From Parasutterella secunda (GTDB lineage: Bacteria > Pseudomonadota > Gammaproteobacteria > Burkholderiales > Burkholderiaceae_F), in contig NZ_JACJKX010000002.1 in assembly GCF_016901835.1 (NCBI RefSeq), positions 124,001-188,000 on the forward strand: a DNA stretch of 64,000 bases, read 5' to 3'. The position numbers and the translations under genes are program-made. Positions 55,935 through 64,000 of the stretch are shown one piece after another; the stretch's first letter is position 1; every line of letters begins with the position of its first letter. The notes under the pieces were generated by a model. The model was not told the DNA's origin and did no database searches. It worked only from the letters and a program-made list of their open reading frames with translations.

Positions 55935-58025
55935 CTACTTTGCTAAGCGCGAAAGCTCAGCCACCATGTTCATTGTACGATGTAAACGCCACAGTAGGGC
56001 CAAACGATTGGCACGTACACGGGCGTCTTCAACATTGACCATGACGTCTTCAAAGAAACAGTCAACCGGTGCTTTCATGGGAGCTAGTCCCTTTAAAAGA
56101 TCCGTGTAGTGACCGGCTTCGTAGTGAGCCTTAGCTTTGGGTTCAGCCACACACAGTGCTTCGTACAAAGCTTTTTCTGCTTCGGAATCAAAAAGCGCCA
56201 CATCCACCACATCGGTTTCAGGAACGGTCTTCTTAAGGATATTACCGATACGCTTATTGGCTGCAGCCAAGGCTTCGGCTTCAGGCAATTGAGCAAAAGC
56301 ACGAACAGCCTGAAGTCTGGCGGGGACATCGAGCACCATCGTCGGGTGCGTTGCAAGCACCGCATCAACCTCTTGAGCGCTATAGCCCTTGTCCTTAAAC
56401 ATCACGCGCAGACGATCTTCAAAGAAGGCGAGAAGCTCATCTCGGGCGTCCCTAACGTTTGCGACTTCCTTCATCGCTTCGTAGCCGATGTTAACAAGGT
56501 CAGTGATTGCCACGTTGAGATTCTTTTCAATCAACATGCGCAAAACACCTAAGGCGTGACGACGAAGCGCAAACGGATCCTTATCACCCGTGGGCATCTG
56601 ACCGATACCGAAAAGGCCCGAAAGGGTTTCAAGCTTATCGGCTAAAGCCACAGCCAAGCTAACGGGCGTAGAGGGTAAGGCGTCACCCGCAAAGCGCGGT
56701 TGATAGTGCTCACGAATAGCAAGCGCCACTTCTTCATCTTCCCCGTCATGCAAAGCGTAGTATTCGCCCATAATGCCTTGCAATTCCGGGAATTCTCCGA
56801 CCATCAGGGTTAAGAGGTCAACTTTGGCCAACTGGGCAGCACGCACGGCTTGATCACGGTTGGCTCCGATCAAGTCAGCAACCTTAGCGGCAATGGCTTT
56901 AACGCGTTCCACGCGTTCGGCCTGGGTACCGAGTTTATTGTGGTAAACCACATTCTTTAAAAGCGGAATGCGGCTTTCAAGCGTTTGCAGTTTATCCTGA
57001 TCGTAGAAGAACTTGGCGTCCGCTAAACGAGCGCGCACCACACGGGCGTTACCGGCGCTGATCGCATCGCCTCCGTCCTTGGCTTTCAATTGAGACACAA
57101 GGAAGAAGCGATTCATCAAACGACCCTTTTCGTCCTGCACGGCAAAATACTTTTGATTTTGCTGCATCGTGAGAATCAGGCATTCCTGCGGCACTTTGAG
57201 GAATTCTTCTTCAAAGCTTGATTCATAAATCACAGGCCACTCGGTGAGCGCCGTGACTTCATCGATCAAATCTTCAGGCATGATGGCTTCGCCATGGATC
57301 GCACGGGCGCCTTCAACCACATCGTGCACGATCTTTTCACGGCGCTTGGCAAAAGAAGGCATAACCTTGGCTTCGGTCATCATCTGCTCTTCATAACCGT
57401 CAGCGCTCTTAATGGCAATCAATTCATGCGTGTGGAAGCGATGGCCGCTAGTCAATCGGTCGGCTTTGAGTCCCAAAAGGGACACGGGCACCACGTCTTC
57501 ACCGTAGAGCACCACCAAGTGCTTGGCCGGGCGCACGAAAGACACCGTCGTTTCACCATCAGCCAATTGGTAATGCATCACCTTCGGAATCGGCAGATTA
57601 AAGGCTGCAGCTTCCAAAGCGGTTTGAAGGCCATGGGCCAATTCAACACCGGGGCGAATGCCTTCGTAGAAGAGCTGTACGTTTTTGCCGTCATCGACTT
57701 GCTTTAAGCTCTTGACATCGGCATCAATCCCCAGGGCTTTCATCTTCTTTAAAAGCGCGGGGGTAGCGTTACCCTCGGCATCCAAACCCACCTTTACGGG
57801 AACGAGCTTTTGCTTAAAGGCTTCATCGGGAGATTTGGCCAAAACGTTCGTCACCAAAGCGGCGAGGCGGCGTGGAGAGCCGTAAACCGTCGTTCGGCTG
57901 CCGTCGGCCAAAAAGTGCTGAGAGGCTAAGCTCTTCGTCAAGTTCTGCGCAAACGCTTCGGAGAGTTTTTTAAGAGCCTTCGGCGGCAACTCTTCGGTTT
58001 GCAATTCCACTAACAAACTGGTCAT
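55935..58025 (-). CDS. glyS: Glycine-tRNA ligase beta subunit
   Basis: A 696-residue beta subunit of the heterotetrameric glycyl-tRNA synthetase; it binds tRNA and supports the alpha subunit. It starts SLLVELQTEELPPKAL, contains the TSGHRFHTH and MPEDLIDEVTALTEWPV stretches, an HD-like region, and a C-terminal anticodon-binding DALR-type domain (about 590-690). Full length. It begins 14 bases after the glyQ stop. Confidence 0.97.
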   Translation of the reverse strand: MTSLLVELQTEELPPKALKKLSEAFAQNLTKSLASQHFLADGSRTTVYGSPRRLAALVTNVLAKSPDEAFKQKLVPVKVGLDAEGNATPALLKKMKALGIDADVKSLKQVDDGKNVQLFYEGIRPGVELAHGLQTALEAAAFNLPIPKVMHYQLADGETTVSFVRPAKHLVVLYGEDVVPVSLLGLKADRLTSGHRFHTHELIAIKSADGYEEQMMTEAKVMPSFAKRREKIVHDVVEGARAIHGEAIMPEDLIDEVTALTEWPVIYESSFEEEFLKVPQECLILTMQQNQKYFAVQDEKGRLMNRFFLVSQLKAKDGGDAISAGNARVVRARLADAKFFYDQDKLQTLESRIPLLKNVVYHNKLGTQAERVERVKAIAAKVADLIGANRDQAVRAAQLAKVDLLTLMVGEFPELQGIMGEYYALHDGEDEEVALAIREHYQPRFAGDALPSTPVSLAVALADKLETLSGLFGIGQMPTGDKDPFALRRHALGVLRMLIEKNLNVAITDLVNIGYEAMKEVANVRDARDELLAFFEDRLRVMFKDKGYSAQEVDAVLATHPTMVLDVPARLQAVRAFAQLPEAEALAAANKRIGNILKKTVPETDVVDVALFDSEAEKALYEALCVAEPKAKAHYEAGHYTDLLKGLAPMKAPVDCFFEDVMVNVEDARVRANRLALLWRLHRTMNMVAELSRLAK

Positions 58026-58039
58026 TTTTCTCTAGCCCC

Positions 58040-58945
58040 TTAGGAATTCTTTTTCAACATCGGGAAGCCCAAACGTTCGCGGGCATCGTAGTAGCTTTGT
58101 GCCACCGAGCGGCTGATCGTACGGATACGGGCAATGTAAGCGGCGCGTTCGGTCACGCTGATGGCGCCACGGGCGTCCAACAGGTTAAACGTGTGACCGG
58201 CTTTGAGCACCATTTCATAGGCGGGAAGCGCAAGATTCAAATCCATCAGACGCTTGGCTTCGCTTTCGAAATAGTCAAACTGGTGCAAAAGTTTCACGGG
58301 ATCACTTGCTTCAAAGTTGTAGTGACTTTGTTCGACTTCGTTTTGATGGAACACGTCACCATAGGTGAGCGTACGGGTCGAGCCGTCAGCGTCTTGCCAA
58401 CGCGTGTACACCAAGTCAAAAACGTTGTCGCAGTTTTGCAGGTACATCGTCAAACGTTCAAGACCGTAGGTGATTTCACCGGTGATCGGCTTGCATTCCA
58501 AACCGCCCACTTGTTGGAAGTAGGTAAACTGCGTCACTTCCATGCCGTTCATCCAGATTTCCCAGCCCAAGCCCCAGGCACCCAAGGTCGGGTTTTCCCA
58601 GTTGTCTTCGACAAAACGGATGTCGTTCACTTCCGTGTCAATGCCAAGCGCACGAAGGCTGCCCAAGTACAAATCCACGATGTTGGTGGGAGCGGGCTTG
58701 AGCACCACCTGGAATTGATGGTGTTGATGCAAACGATTAGGATTTTCGCCATAACGGGCGTCTTTCGGACGACGAGAGGGCTGCACGTAAGCGGCGCGCC
58801 ACGGCTCCGGCCCCAACGCTCTTAAAAAGGTTGCCGTATGAGATGTACCGGCACCCACTTCCATATCAATCGGTTGCAAAAGGGCGCAACCCTGTTGATT
58901 CCAATACTGCTGCAAACGCAGGATGACTTCCTGAAATGTAATCAT
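58040..58945 (-). CDS. glyQ: Glycine-tRNA ligase alpha subunit
   Basis: A 301-residue catalytic alpha subunit that activates glycine with [23 protein letters not shown] is the typical start; [35 protein letters not shown] and [16 protein letters not shown] follow. It forms a coupled pair with glyS and follows lnt with a 63-base gap. Confidence 0.98.
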   Translation of the reverse strand: MITFQEVILRLQQYWNQQGCALLQPIDMEVGAGTSHTATFLRALGPEPWRAAYVQPSRRPKDARYGENPNRLHQHHQFQVVLKPAPTNIVDLYLGSLRALGIDTEVNDIRFVEDNWENPTLGAWGLGWEIWMNGMEVTQFTYFQQVGGLECKPITGEITYGLERLTMYLQNCDNVFDLVYTRWQDADGSTRTLTYGDVFHQNEVEQSHYNFEASDPVKLLHQFDYFESEAKRLMDLNLALPAYEMVLKAGHTFNLLDARGAISVTERAAYIARIRTISRSVAQSYYDARERLGFPMLKKNS

Positions 58946-59008
58946 CGGTTAGATCCAAAAATTGAGAAATCGGTTAAAAGGCGATTGAGCCCTGAAAATT
59001 GTTTAATT

Positions 59009-60544
59009 TTAGTCCTTTTGCCTGCGCTTTTCGGCAAATGTGCAAATAAAAGCACCTAATAACATCAAAATTGATAAAAGAACGGCCGGCCAATTGCCCC
59101 ATTTCACAAAGGGCGTGGCTTCTCCCTTCATCGTAGTAACCTTCACATCGAGCGTTGCCTCGATATCGGTGGCAAGGCTCTTGACGATTTGTCCGTGCTC
59201 ATTAACCAAGGCAGTACTGCCGCTATTGGTGACGCTTAACACCGGGCGGGCCGTTTCCAGTGCCCGCATCTGAGAGATCTGCAGGTGCTGAGCCGAGGCT
59301 TTTTCAGGCCCGAACCACTTCAAGTTCGAGAGGTTAATCAAAAGTTCGGGCGAGGCACCGCTCCAGGCTTCAATCCACTCGCTACCGAAGAGGTTTTCGT
59401 AACACAGATTGACGGCAGCCGTGTGGCCCGCAAAATTCATGGTCAACGCAGAGGTCTCGCCTCGGGCCAAGTCTGTCATCGGAATGCGCATCGAATCAAT
59501 AAACCAACGGAAACCCCATGGCACAAATTCTCCGAAGGGTACTAAGTGACGTTTTTTATACAATGACATTTCCCCTTGGGGATCCAAGGCAATCGCAGCG
59601 TTACTGTAGCGCCCCTCTTCCAACCAGAAGGCGTTAAAAAGAAGCGACTTATTTTCCGTTTTGACCCAATTAATGAGTCTGTCTTGTTGGGCCTTGGGAA
59701 ATTGCTGCCAAGCCAAGGGATAAGCGGACTCAGGCAAAATCACAGCGTCCACCGCAGTCCTTTCAACCGAGACGTTATCGAGATAGAAATAAATTTCATC
59801 GAAACGCTCGCTCATCGATTGTTGCAAAAGGCGAGGCTCCAAATTGGGCTGCACGAGACGCACATTGATGTCGCCTGCGGGCTCACTCCAAACGATTTCT
59901 TTTCCTGCCATGGAAAGCAGCAAAATAGAGAAAATGGTAATGACACAAGAGGCGATATAAATCCAGTTACCGCGAAGTGTCCAAATAGCGGCCAGAAGGC
60001 CTGCCACCGTGGACATCCCTAAAAGCACCCCGAAACTGCCGATAAAGGGCGCAAGACCCGCAAAAGGCCAATCGATCATGGTGTAGGCAGGATTTAACCA
60101 CGGAAAGCCCGTCAATACCCAGCCTCGCAACCACTCAAAGAAGGTAAACGCTGCAGGCAGCGCCAGGGCCATGCGCAAAATGGGATTGGGAATAAATTTC
60201 ACCACGAGAACAAAGGCTGCGGTGGGAAAAAGCGCAAGTGCCAAAGAAAAAACTGACGTAGTCACATAGGTCCACTCAAGGGGCATGTAGCCATAGTGAT
60301 ACATGCTGAAATAGACCCAATTGATGCCGCTTACAAACCATCCGAAACCAAAGGCCATACTCCAAAGTGCAGCGTGAGAGACTTTTTCACTGACGCTTAC
60401 CAAATAGAAAATCACAATGAGTGCGGCAAACGCAAACATGGGTTCGTTGGCCGGTGCAAAGGCGCTCGCAAGCGACACGCCGCTTGCGAAACTCAAGACA
60501 AGGCGATAAAGATAGTACTTTTGAGTGGGTGATAACAACATCAT
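59009..60544 (-). CDS. lnt: Apolipoprotein N-acyltransferase
   Basis: A 511-residue inner-membrane enzyme that adds the third acyl chain to lipoproteins such as Pal. About six N-terminal membrane helices (to about 210) are followed by a periplasmic carbon-nitrogen hydrolase domain (about 225-475) with the Glu of LPESAYPL, a catalytic Lys region at LYKKRHLVPFGEFVP and the Cys of NLCYENLFG. One C-terminal helix closes it. It starts a few bases after corC; the two adjacent ATGs make the exact start uncertain by one codon. Confidence 0.95.
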   Translation of the reverse strand: MMLLSPTQKYYLYRLVLSFASGVSLASAFAPANEPMFAFAALIVIFYLVSVSEKVSHAALWSMAFGFGWFVSGINWVYFSMYHYGYMPLEWTYVTTSVFSLALALFPTAAFVLVVKFIPNPILRMALALPAAFTFFEWLRGWVLTGFPWLNPAYTMIDWPFAGLAPFIGSFGVLLGMSTVAGLLAAIWTLRGNWIYIASCVITIFSILLLSMAGKEIVWSEPAGDINVRLVQPNLEPRLLQQSMSERFDEIYFYLDNVSVERTAVDAVILPESAYPLAWQQFPKAQQDRLINWVKTENKSLLFNAFWLEEGRYSNAAIALDPQGEMSLYKKRHLVPFGEFVPWGFRWFIDSMRIPMTDLARGETSALTMNFAGHTAAVNLCYENLFGSEWIEAWSGASPELLINLSNLKWFGPEKASAQHLQISQMRALETARPVLSVTNSGSTALVNEHGQIVKSLATDIEATLDVKVTTMKGEATPFVKWGNWPAVLLSILMLLGAFICTFAEKRRQKD

Positions 60545-60546
60545 TT

Positions 60547-61425
60547 TTATTCTTTTTTAGCGGGGTCGGTCGTGGGAAGTTTTTCCACTTTCAGCAAACG
60601 AACCTGACGTTCGTCTGCTCGCAAAACCGTAAATCGGAAGCCTTCAATCACCACCGTTTCACCGATCTTAGGCATATGCTCCAAGCGGTCGGCAATCAAG
60701 CCGCCGATTGTCTCACAGTGGCAGTCTTCATCGGTATTGATTTCAGTCGCGAAAAAGTTATTGAATTGTTCAATTTCCGTGAGTGCCTTCACTCGCCAGC
60801 AGCCGTGCTTGGGATCTTCCAGAATATTGTCAGCGTCTTCGTCCACTTCATCAAATTCGTCGTCGATTTCGCCCACAATCTGCTCGAGCACGTCTTCAAT
60901 GGTGATAAGGCCCGAGACGCTGCCAAACTCATCCACGACAATGGCCATATGGTTGTGTTCGAGTTTAAAGTCCCGCAACAGGTCGTTAAGCGGCATACTT
61001 TCGGGAATAAATTTCACCGCACGAAGATGGTCCTTGGCTTTAAAGTTCGGATCAACCAATACCCGCAAAATGGTTTTGGCGTGCAAAATACCGATCACAT
61101 TATCCCGGTCTCCGTCCATAATGACCGGAAAACGTGAGTGGCCGGCTTCGATCATCTGCGGCAGCCACACATCTTTACTCTCGCTTAAATCCACCACCTG
61201 CATCTGAGAGCGCGGCACCATTAAATCACACGCTCTCAAGTTATAAAACTGCATGACGCCTTCCATCATTTTCAAGGCGGAATCGTCAATCAGCTTCTGT
61301 TCATTGGCTTCGTGGAGCGTATCGATGAAGTCTTCGCGTGTGGGGCGGTGAAAGACGCCGGAGATGCGTTCAAAAAAAGTGCGGTGTTTGGTTGCAGTCG
61401 CTTTAAGCGGGGGTTCTGTACTCAT
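60547..61425 (-). CDS. corC: CorC family CBS-domain protein (YbeX)
   Basis: A 292-residue cytoplasmic protein with two CBS domains (about 70-185; MVPRSQMQVVDL, GILHAKTILRVL, EHNHMAIVVDEFGSVSGLITIEDVLEQIVGEI) and a C-terminal CorC/HlyC transporter-associated domain (about 205-285). CorC (YbeX) has been tied to Mg2+/Co2+ efflux and, more recently, ribosome metabolism. Conserved order phoH-ybeY-corC-lnt, but here separated from ybeY by 192 bases with a hairpin. Confidence 0.94.
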   Translation of the reverse strand: MSTEPPLKATATKHRTFFERISGVFHRPTREDFIDTLHEANEQKLIDDSALKMMEGVMQFYNLRACDLMVPRSQMQVVDLSESKDVWLPQMIEAGHSRFPVIMDGDRDNVIGILHAKTILRVLVDPNFKAKDHLRAVKFIPESMPLNDLLRDFKLEHNHMAIVVDEFGSVSGLITIEDVLEQIVGEIDDEFDEVDEDADNILEDPKHGCWRVKALTEIEQFNNFFATEINTDEDCHCETIGGLIADRLEHMPKIGETVVIEGFRFTVLRADERQVRLLKVEKLPTTDPAKKE

Positions 61426-61539
61426 GTAGATTAAAATAATTAAACAACAAGAAAGTTAATGTTATCAGGGTTTTGCCTTCATTGCTTTATTCATAGCCTC
61501 TAAGTCACGACAAAACCTGAAGATTTCTAAGCGTTAAAG

Positions 61540-61574
61540 ACCCGACAAAAACACCATTCGGGATTTTGTCGGGT
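61540..61574 (-). terminator. Hairpin terminating ybeY transcripts
   Basis: Perfect 11-base arms (ACCCGACAAAA 61540-61550, TTTTGTCGGGT 61564-61574) with a 13-base loop; CTTTAAC follows on the minus strand. It lies 44 bases after the ybeY stop and before corC, so corC-lnt probably also use their own promoter. Confidence 0.6.
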
Positions 61575-61617
61575 AAGCTCATACCGGTAGTTGGTTCAAA
61601 ATTCTCTGAATGCTTTT

Positions 61618-62094
61618 CTAAAATTCCAGCTTCAGCTTTTTCCCTTTTAAGAGAATCCGGTCTTCGTAGGGATTTTTGAAACCTAACTTCAAAAGCGCAC
61701 CGATTTCTTTATCTTCCATCACGTTGGCATCGGCATACTCCATGTGGTCATAGCCGTGAGCATGCAGTGTCCCGTGAATAAGTAAGTGCGCTAAATGTTC
61801 GTCAAAGGACTTATTCTGGGCTTTGGACTCTTTAATGAGAACCGGCACACAAATGACCAAATCCGCGATCGCCACAGGCTCGTGTTGATAGTCAAATGTC
61901 AACACATTGGTCGCATAGTCTTTGTGGCGATACTGAGCGTTCATGGCGCGCCCTTCTTCTTCGCCCACAAACATCACGTTTAATTCTGTGTCACGCTCAA
62001 TAGCGGCCTTCACCCACTTTTTCATCTTTTTGGTCGAAGGAAGCTTAAAGTCACCGTGTTCAAAGATGTTAAATTGCAGTTTCTTTTTCGACAT
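61618..62094 (-). CDS. ybeY: Endoribonuclease YbeY
   Basis: A 158-residue zinc-dependent RNase needed for 16S rRNA 3' maturation and 70S quality control. The zinc motif is HGTLHAHGYDH (H3) in the C-terminal half, preceded by NVLTFDYQ and the DLVICVPVL strand. Full length, GAGGAC ribosome site. It begins two bases after the phoH stop, so translation is coupled. Confidence 0.96.
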   Translation of the reverse strand: MSKKKLQFNIFEHGDFKLPSTKKMKKWVKAAIERDTELNVMFVGEEEGRAMNAQYRHKDYATNVLTFDYQHEPVAIADLVICVPVLIKESKAQNKSFDEHLAHLLIHGTLHAHGYDHMEYADANVMEDKEIGALLKLGFKNPYEDRILLKGKKLKLEF

Positions 62095-62096
62095 GG

Positions 62097-63089
62097 TTAT
62101 TTGTCCTCTTTGGCAAGTTTCGCCAACTGCCTTTTCTCATCAGCTTTAGCGTACGCCTCAACGATACGGGCGACAAGTGGGTGACGAACAACGTCGCTTG
62201 CGGTGAAATACGTCATCGCAATCCCACGGACTCCGGCTAAAACATTTTGAGCTTCGACAAGCCCCGAGCGTGTACCACGAGGCAGGTCAATTTGCGTGAC
62301 GTCTCCCGTGATCACCGCCTTGGAGCCGAACCCGATGCGGGTTAAAAACATCTTCATTTGCTCAGGCGTCGTGTTTTGCGCTTCATCCAAGATCACAAAC
62401 GCATTGTTTAAGGTGCGTCCACGCATATAAGCCAAGGGCGCAATTTCAATCGTCTGACGCTCAAGAAGCCTTTGGGTTTTATCAAAGCCCAAGAGATCAA
62501 AAAGAGCATCGTAAAGGGGCCTCAGATAGGGATCCACTTTCTGGGAGAGGTCTCCGGGCAAGAACCCCAAGCGTTCCCCGGCTTCTACGGCAGGGCGCGT
62601 GAGAATAATGCGCTCGACGCGATCTCTTTCATAGGCATCAACGGCTGCTGCGACCGCCAGATACGTTTTACCGGTACCGGCGGGACCTATACCGAACGCA
62701 ATATCGTTATCCAGAATCGACTGAATGTAGTCATTTTGCCGAGGGGTTCTGCCTTGAAGCTCACGTCGCTTGGTGTGCAGCACCGGCGTGGTCGGAGAAT
62801 CTCCGTCCACCTTTTTGGCATTTTCTCCGACAAAAAAGAGCTGCACATCATCGGTTGTCAATTCCTCTGCACTGCTTTCAGCGCGAAGTGCCAATGTCTG
62901 GAGAGCATTTAAGGCTTCACGGGCTTTGTCTGCGTCGCCTGCAATCCGAAATTGATTGTTTCGACGAGAAATCGAGACGTCCAAAATCACTTCAATCTGG
63001 CGCAAATTGGCATCCATCGGCCCCACGAGACTCGCTAGGGCCGTGTTGCTTAAATCCAAATTGAGTGACAAAACTTTTTCTTCAGCCAT
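62097..63089 (-). CDS. phoH: PhoH-like ATPase (YbeZ)
   Basis: A 330-residue cytoplasmic ATPase of the PhoH family. An N-terminal domain (about 1-110) precedes the P-loop domain with GPAGTGKTYLAVA and the Walker B-like NAFVILDEAQNTTPEQMKM. It is the partner gene of ybeY and is thought to act in RNA handling. The start is the ATG at 63089; the frame runs to a TTG two codons earlier. It starts 9 bases after the miaB stop. Confidence 0.95.
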   Translation of the reverse strand: MAEEKVLSLNLDLSNTALASLVGPMDANLRQIEVILDVSISRRNNQFRIAGDADKAREALNALQTLALRAESSAEELTTDDVQLFFVGENAKKVDGDSPTTPVLHTKRRELQGRTPRQNDYIQSILDNDIAFGIGPAGTGKTYLAVAAAVDAYERDRVERIILTRPAVEAGERLGFLPGDLSQKVDPYLRPLYDALFDLLGFDKTQRLLERQTIEIAPLAYMRGRTLNNAFVILDEAQNTTPEQMKMFLTRIGFGSKAVITGDVTQIDLPRGTRSGLVEAQNVLAGVRGIAMTYFTASDVVRHPLVARIVEAYAKADEKRQLAKLAKEDK

Positions 63090-63098
63090 TTTCAATTC

Positions 63099-64000
63099 TT
63101 ATACCCGTTCACCCAAAAGCGTATGGGGATTGACTTCCGTGATTCTCACGTTCACCATCGTGTCTGTAAGAGACTCATCGCCCACAAAATTGACAATACG
63201 GTTATTGTCGGTGCGAGCGGCCATCATGCCGCGACCGCGACGAGAGGGGCCAATTACCAACACGCGCTGCACAGTCCCCAACATGGATTGGGCAATTTCC
63301 GTGGCCTTGGCATCGTTTTTCACCTGAAGAATCTGCAGGCGCTTTAATTTCACCTCTTGAGGCGTATCGTCTTTTAAATACGCGGCAGGCGTCCCCGGTC
63401 GACGGCTGTAAACAAAGGAGAAGCTTGCATCAAAACCCACATCGTCCATGAGTTTTAATGTGGCTTGGAAATCTTCTTCGGTTTCGCCGGGGAACCCCAC
63501 GATGATATCGGTGGCAATCGAAATATCCGGGCGAATCGCCTTTAAGCGTCGAATAATGGACTTATATTCAAGCACCGTGTAGCCGCGCTTCATCGCAGCC
63601 AAAATGCGATCACTTCCGGACTGCACGGGCAAATGCACGTGATTGACCAGCTTGTCAATCTTGCCGTACGCATCAATCAAACGCTGAGTAAATTCTTTGG
63701 GGTGAGAAGTGGTGTAGCGAATGCGTTCAATGCCATCAATTTCAGCCACATATTCCAGCAACATCGCAAAGTCTGCGATGTCACCGTCGGGCGTTTCTCC
63801 CCGATAGGCATTGACATTTTGTCCCAAAAGCGTCACTTCTTTAACGCCTTGAGCAGCAAGCTTTGCAACCTCAATTAACACATCAGCCATGGGGCGAGAG
63901 ATTTCTTCGCCGCGGGTGTAGGGCACCACACAGTAGGAGCAATATTTGCTGCAGCCTTCCATGATGGAAACGAAGGCCGTAGCACCTCGGGCCTTGGGTT
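63099..64000 (-). CDS. miaB: tRNA-2-methylthio-N6-isopentenyladenosine synthase, 3' part
   Basis: About 300 residues of the C-terminal part of MiaB; the gene runs off the right edge of the window. The radical SAM cluster reads CSKYCSYC, just inside the edge and preceded in frame by the usual AFVSI segment, then [13 protein letters not shown] and [15 protein letters not shown] domain (about the last 65 residues) ends it, carrying [16 protein letters not shown]. It adds a methylthio group to i6A37 in tRNA. First visible gene of the miaB-phoH-ybeY set. The N-terminal half with the second Fe-S cluster is not in view. Confidence 0.96.
   Translation of the reverse strand, partial: PKARGATAFVSIMEGCSKYCSYCVVPYTRGEEISRPMADVLIEVAKLAAQGVKEVTLLGQNVNAYRGETPDGDIADFAMLLEYVAEIDGIERIRYTTSHPKEFTQRLIDAYGKIDKLVNHVHLPVQSGSDRILAAMKRGYTVLEYKSIIRRLKAIRPDISIATDIIVGFPGETEEDFQATLKLMDDVGFDASFSFVYSRRPGTPAAYLKDDTPQEVKLKRLQILQVKNDAKATEIAQSMLGTVQRVLVIGPSRRGRGMMAARTDNNRIVNFVGDESLTDTMVNVRITEVNPHTLLGERV

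Overview
This window is a chromosomal segment of a Gram-negative betaproteobacterium of the order Burkholderiales. It most resembles Sutterellaceae (Sutterella/Parasutterella-like): a host-associated, low-oxygen, amino-acid- and peptide-using organism. The assignment is an inference. It rests on Burkholderiales-type gene orders (cmk-rpsA-ihfB, lnt-glyQ-glyS-plsC-ygjP, miaB-phoH-ybeY-corC-lnt, amgK/murU divergent from lptD-surA-rsmA), a tmRNA tag ending RFALAA, an IF-1 with an alanine/arginine-rich tail, intermediate base composition, and genes for anaerobic fumarate/C4-dicarboxylate and peptide metabolism. About 50 protein genes, three tRNAs and tmRNA are supported. I see no insertion sequence, prophage, CRISPR array or rRNA.

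Layout. 1-2.3 kb: a secreted M20 peptidase and, directly downstream, a tiny secreted protein that looks like only the lid (dimerisation) domain of such a peptidase. 2.6-3.7 kb: lrgAB. 3.7-5.9 kb: folP-glmM. 6.0-6.3 kb: tRNA-Pro, tRNA-Arg and tRNA-His. 6.4-9.6 kb: htpX, lapB, infA and ssrA. 9.9-16.6 kb: a mixed block (DMT exporter, PLP C-S lyase, PflX-like radical SAM enzyme, BrnQ, secreted DUF362 protein, secreted SGNH hydrolase). 16.6-21.6 kb: proB-proA leading into the SGNH gene, then an M20D amidohydrolase behind an unassigned transporter. 21.8-27.4 kb: gyrA-cmk-rpsA-ihfB. 27.6-36.9 kb: an amidohydrolase-family deaminase, OmpA, a LysR / lyase / DcuC module, gph, hemG and fadD. 37.2-38.6 kb: an AT-rich, probably acquired AAA ATPase (DUF4143) behind three phased palindromes. 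38.7-49.7 kb: terC, scpA, malic enzyme, tolB-pal-cpoB, purH, dusB-fis and amgK-murU. 49.8-54.3 kb: lptD-surA-rsmA. 54.2-64 kb: ygjP, plsC, glyS, glyQ, lnt, corC, ybeY, phoH and the 3' part of miaB.

Taken together, most of the window is envelope biogenesis (LptD, SurA, LapB, Lnt, Tol-Pal, OmpA, PlsC, GlmM, AmgK/MurU), translation and nucleoid core, with accessory genes for peptide and amino-acid use and fumarate-linked metabolism. The most unusual observation is the peptidase / free-standing lid pair at 173-2317. The peptidase's own lid has lost the GGH and SVN motifs that the small neighbour keeps. Next are the three 20-bp palindromes, spaced exactly 32 bp apart, before the AAA ATPase.
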